Positions 5,436-5,792 of a stretch of 5,792 bases of DNA are shown here, piece by piece. Under the pieces are notes generated by a model. That model was not told the DNA's origin, did not search any database, and saw only the letters and a program-made list of their open reading frames with translations. Source of the DNA: DATGHS01 sp035307785 (GTDB lineage: Bacteria; Planctomycetota; Planctomycetia; Gemmatales; Gemmataceae); assembly GCA_035307785.1 (NCBI GenBank), contig DATGHS010000439.1, forward strand, positions 1 to 5,792, in the 5' to 3' direction. Within the stretch, counting starts at the first letter, position 1. Each line of letters starts with the position of its first letter. A program made the translations under genes and the position numbers.

Positions 5436-5765
5436 AAAATCCTCGATCTGCAAGCTCATTCGCTCGGCTTGAACTACCCGGCGCGTGAACTTTTTATGAC
5501 CTCTCCGGCTCCAATCCTCGCAAACCAATTGTCGTAACTGCATCGAATTTCGCCCTTTATGGTGTGCGCGCCACGGCTTCGCAAACATTGACACAATTGG
5601 AATGCTGCTTCGTTGGTGGGTTCGCAGTTTCATGGGTTCATTGCTGGGTTGATTCATGGGTTCATTCGTTGGTGGATTGCTGGTCATCGAGGTGGTTCCT
5701 GACTTGGTTCGGAGCTGAGTTCACACCAGCGCGCATGGCGCGCGCCACATTTCGCCGGCGGTGAA
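5436..5765 (+). other. Non-coding gap after cpaE
   Basis: About 330 bases with no recognisable gene. It contains a weak CAAGC/GCTTG stem (5451-5471), a duplicated AATCCTCG (5438-5445 and 5513-5520), a duplicated TCGCAAAC (5518-5525 and 5579-5586), an eight-base inverted repeat CCAATTGT/ACAATTGG (5525-5532 and 5593-5600), the four-base-phased repeat described separately, and a short GCGCGC stem (5729-5743). No T-run terminator and no convincing promoter pair is visible. Confidence 0.55.
5609..5684. repeat. Cryptic tetranucleotide-phased simple repeat
   Basis: Split into fours from 5609, 18 of 19 tetramers begin with T, mostly TTCA, TTCG, TGGG, TTGG, TTGC and TTGA. Larger copies stand out: TTCATGGGTTCATT at 5629-5642 and 5653-5666 (24 apart), TTCGTTGGTGG at 5609-5619 and 5665-5675, and TGGGTT at 5617, 5633, 5645 and 5657. 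This looks like a decayed slippage-type array rather than a dispersed element. It lies about 80 bases before the presumed next start. Confidence 0.7.
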
Positions 5766-5769
5766 ATGA

Positions 5770-5792
5770 ATGCCGGCCACGGCAAAGATACG
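5770..5792 (+). CDS. Possible start of the next operon gene (3' partial, unidentified)
   Basis: Two overlapping ATG codons, at 5766 and 5770, follow GGTGA (5760-5764). The spacing suits 5770 better (reading MPATAKI), while 5766 would read MNAGHGKDT. Too few codons remain to identify a family. From the usual tad gene order I would expect the assembly ATPase tadA/cpaF here, but the sequence itself does not show it. Confidence 0.2.

Noticed and set aside
5588..5593. TTGACA, a perfect -35 match, in the gap after cpaE.
   Set aside because: No -10-like hexamer lies 16 to 18 bases downstream; one hexamer alone is expected by chance.
5438..5600. Short direct and inverted 8-mers (AATCCTCG, TCGCAAAC, CCAATTGT/ACAATTGG).
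   Set aside because: Eight-base matches within about 160 bases are near chance expectation, and CAATTG is itself palindromic. There is no regular spacing, so no CRISPR or iteron array.
987..5687. Very long open frames on the minus strand (3530 down to 987, and 5687 down to 3570).
   Set aside because: They run in exact codon register opposite cpaB, cpaC and cpaE, and close only where the sense genes use TTA, CTA or TCA, which are rare at this GC content. Their translations are Arg/His/Asp/Gly-rich with no recognisable domain, while the sense strand encodes complete known families.
5729..5743. GCGCGC-ATG-GCGCGC stem before the next gene.
   Set aside because: It is a short six-pair stem with no T-run, in GC-rich low-complexity sequence; too weak to call a terminator or operator.
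5564..5764. Small + strand frame starting with GTG, with an aromatic residue about every four positions.
   Set aside because: There is no ribosome binding site, and the periodicity is explained by the DNA repeat. It is treated as a repeat, not a gene.

Overview
The window is a stretch of a Tad/Flp (tight adherence) pilus assembly operon, all on the + strand. It contains the 3' end of a prepilin peptidase gene (tadV/cpaA-like), then cpaB (rcpC), cpaC (rcpA, outer-membrane secretin) and cpaE (tadZ, deviant-P-loop localisation ATPase). A non-coding leader follows and reaches the right edge, where the next gene probably starts; in most tad loci that is the assembly ATPase tadA/cpaF. No pilin, insertion sequence, CRISPR array, tRNA or rRNA is visible. 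The host is most likely a Planctomycetota bacterium. This is an inference from the moderately high GC, the wide gaps inside the operon, the CRGGVGCTS form of the CpaE P-loop and the proline-rich, cysteine-bearing tail of the secretin. It is not proven by the sequence.

Layout: 1-584 prepilin peptidase (5' truncated by the window); 585-911 non-coding leader of cpaB; 912-2039 cpaB; 2040-2189 highly structured gap; 2190-4010 cpaC; 4011-4193 structured gap; 4194-5435 cpaE; 5436-5765 gap with a four-base-phased cryptic repeat; 5766/5770 onward a possible new start.

How the genes work together (family knowledge): the peptidase trims Flp prepilins at the inner membrane. CpaC forms the outer-membrane channel. 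CpaB is the periplasmic partner of that channel. CpaE/TadZ places the machine in the cell and recruits the ATPase. The genes themselves are recognisable and mostly ordinary.

The less ordinary material lies between them. The cpaB-cpaC gap has four segments that can pair as 1:2, 2:3 or 3:4, an arrangement like an attenuator, ending in a GC-rich stem with a GCAA loop just before the secretin ribosome binding site. The cpaC-cpaE gap carries two more long hairpins. A GCATGAA heptamer recurs in these two gaps. All four genes lie in the same reading frame, and no stop codon separates the cpaB stop from cpaC. None of these regulatory ideas can be proved from one sequence. Covariation in related genomes and transcript mapping would decide them.
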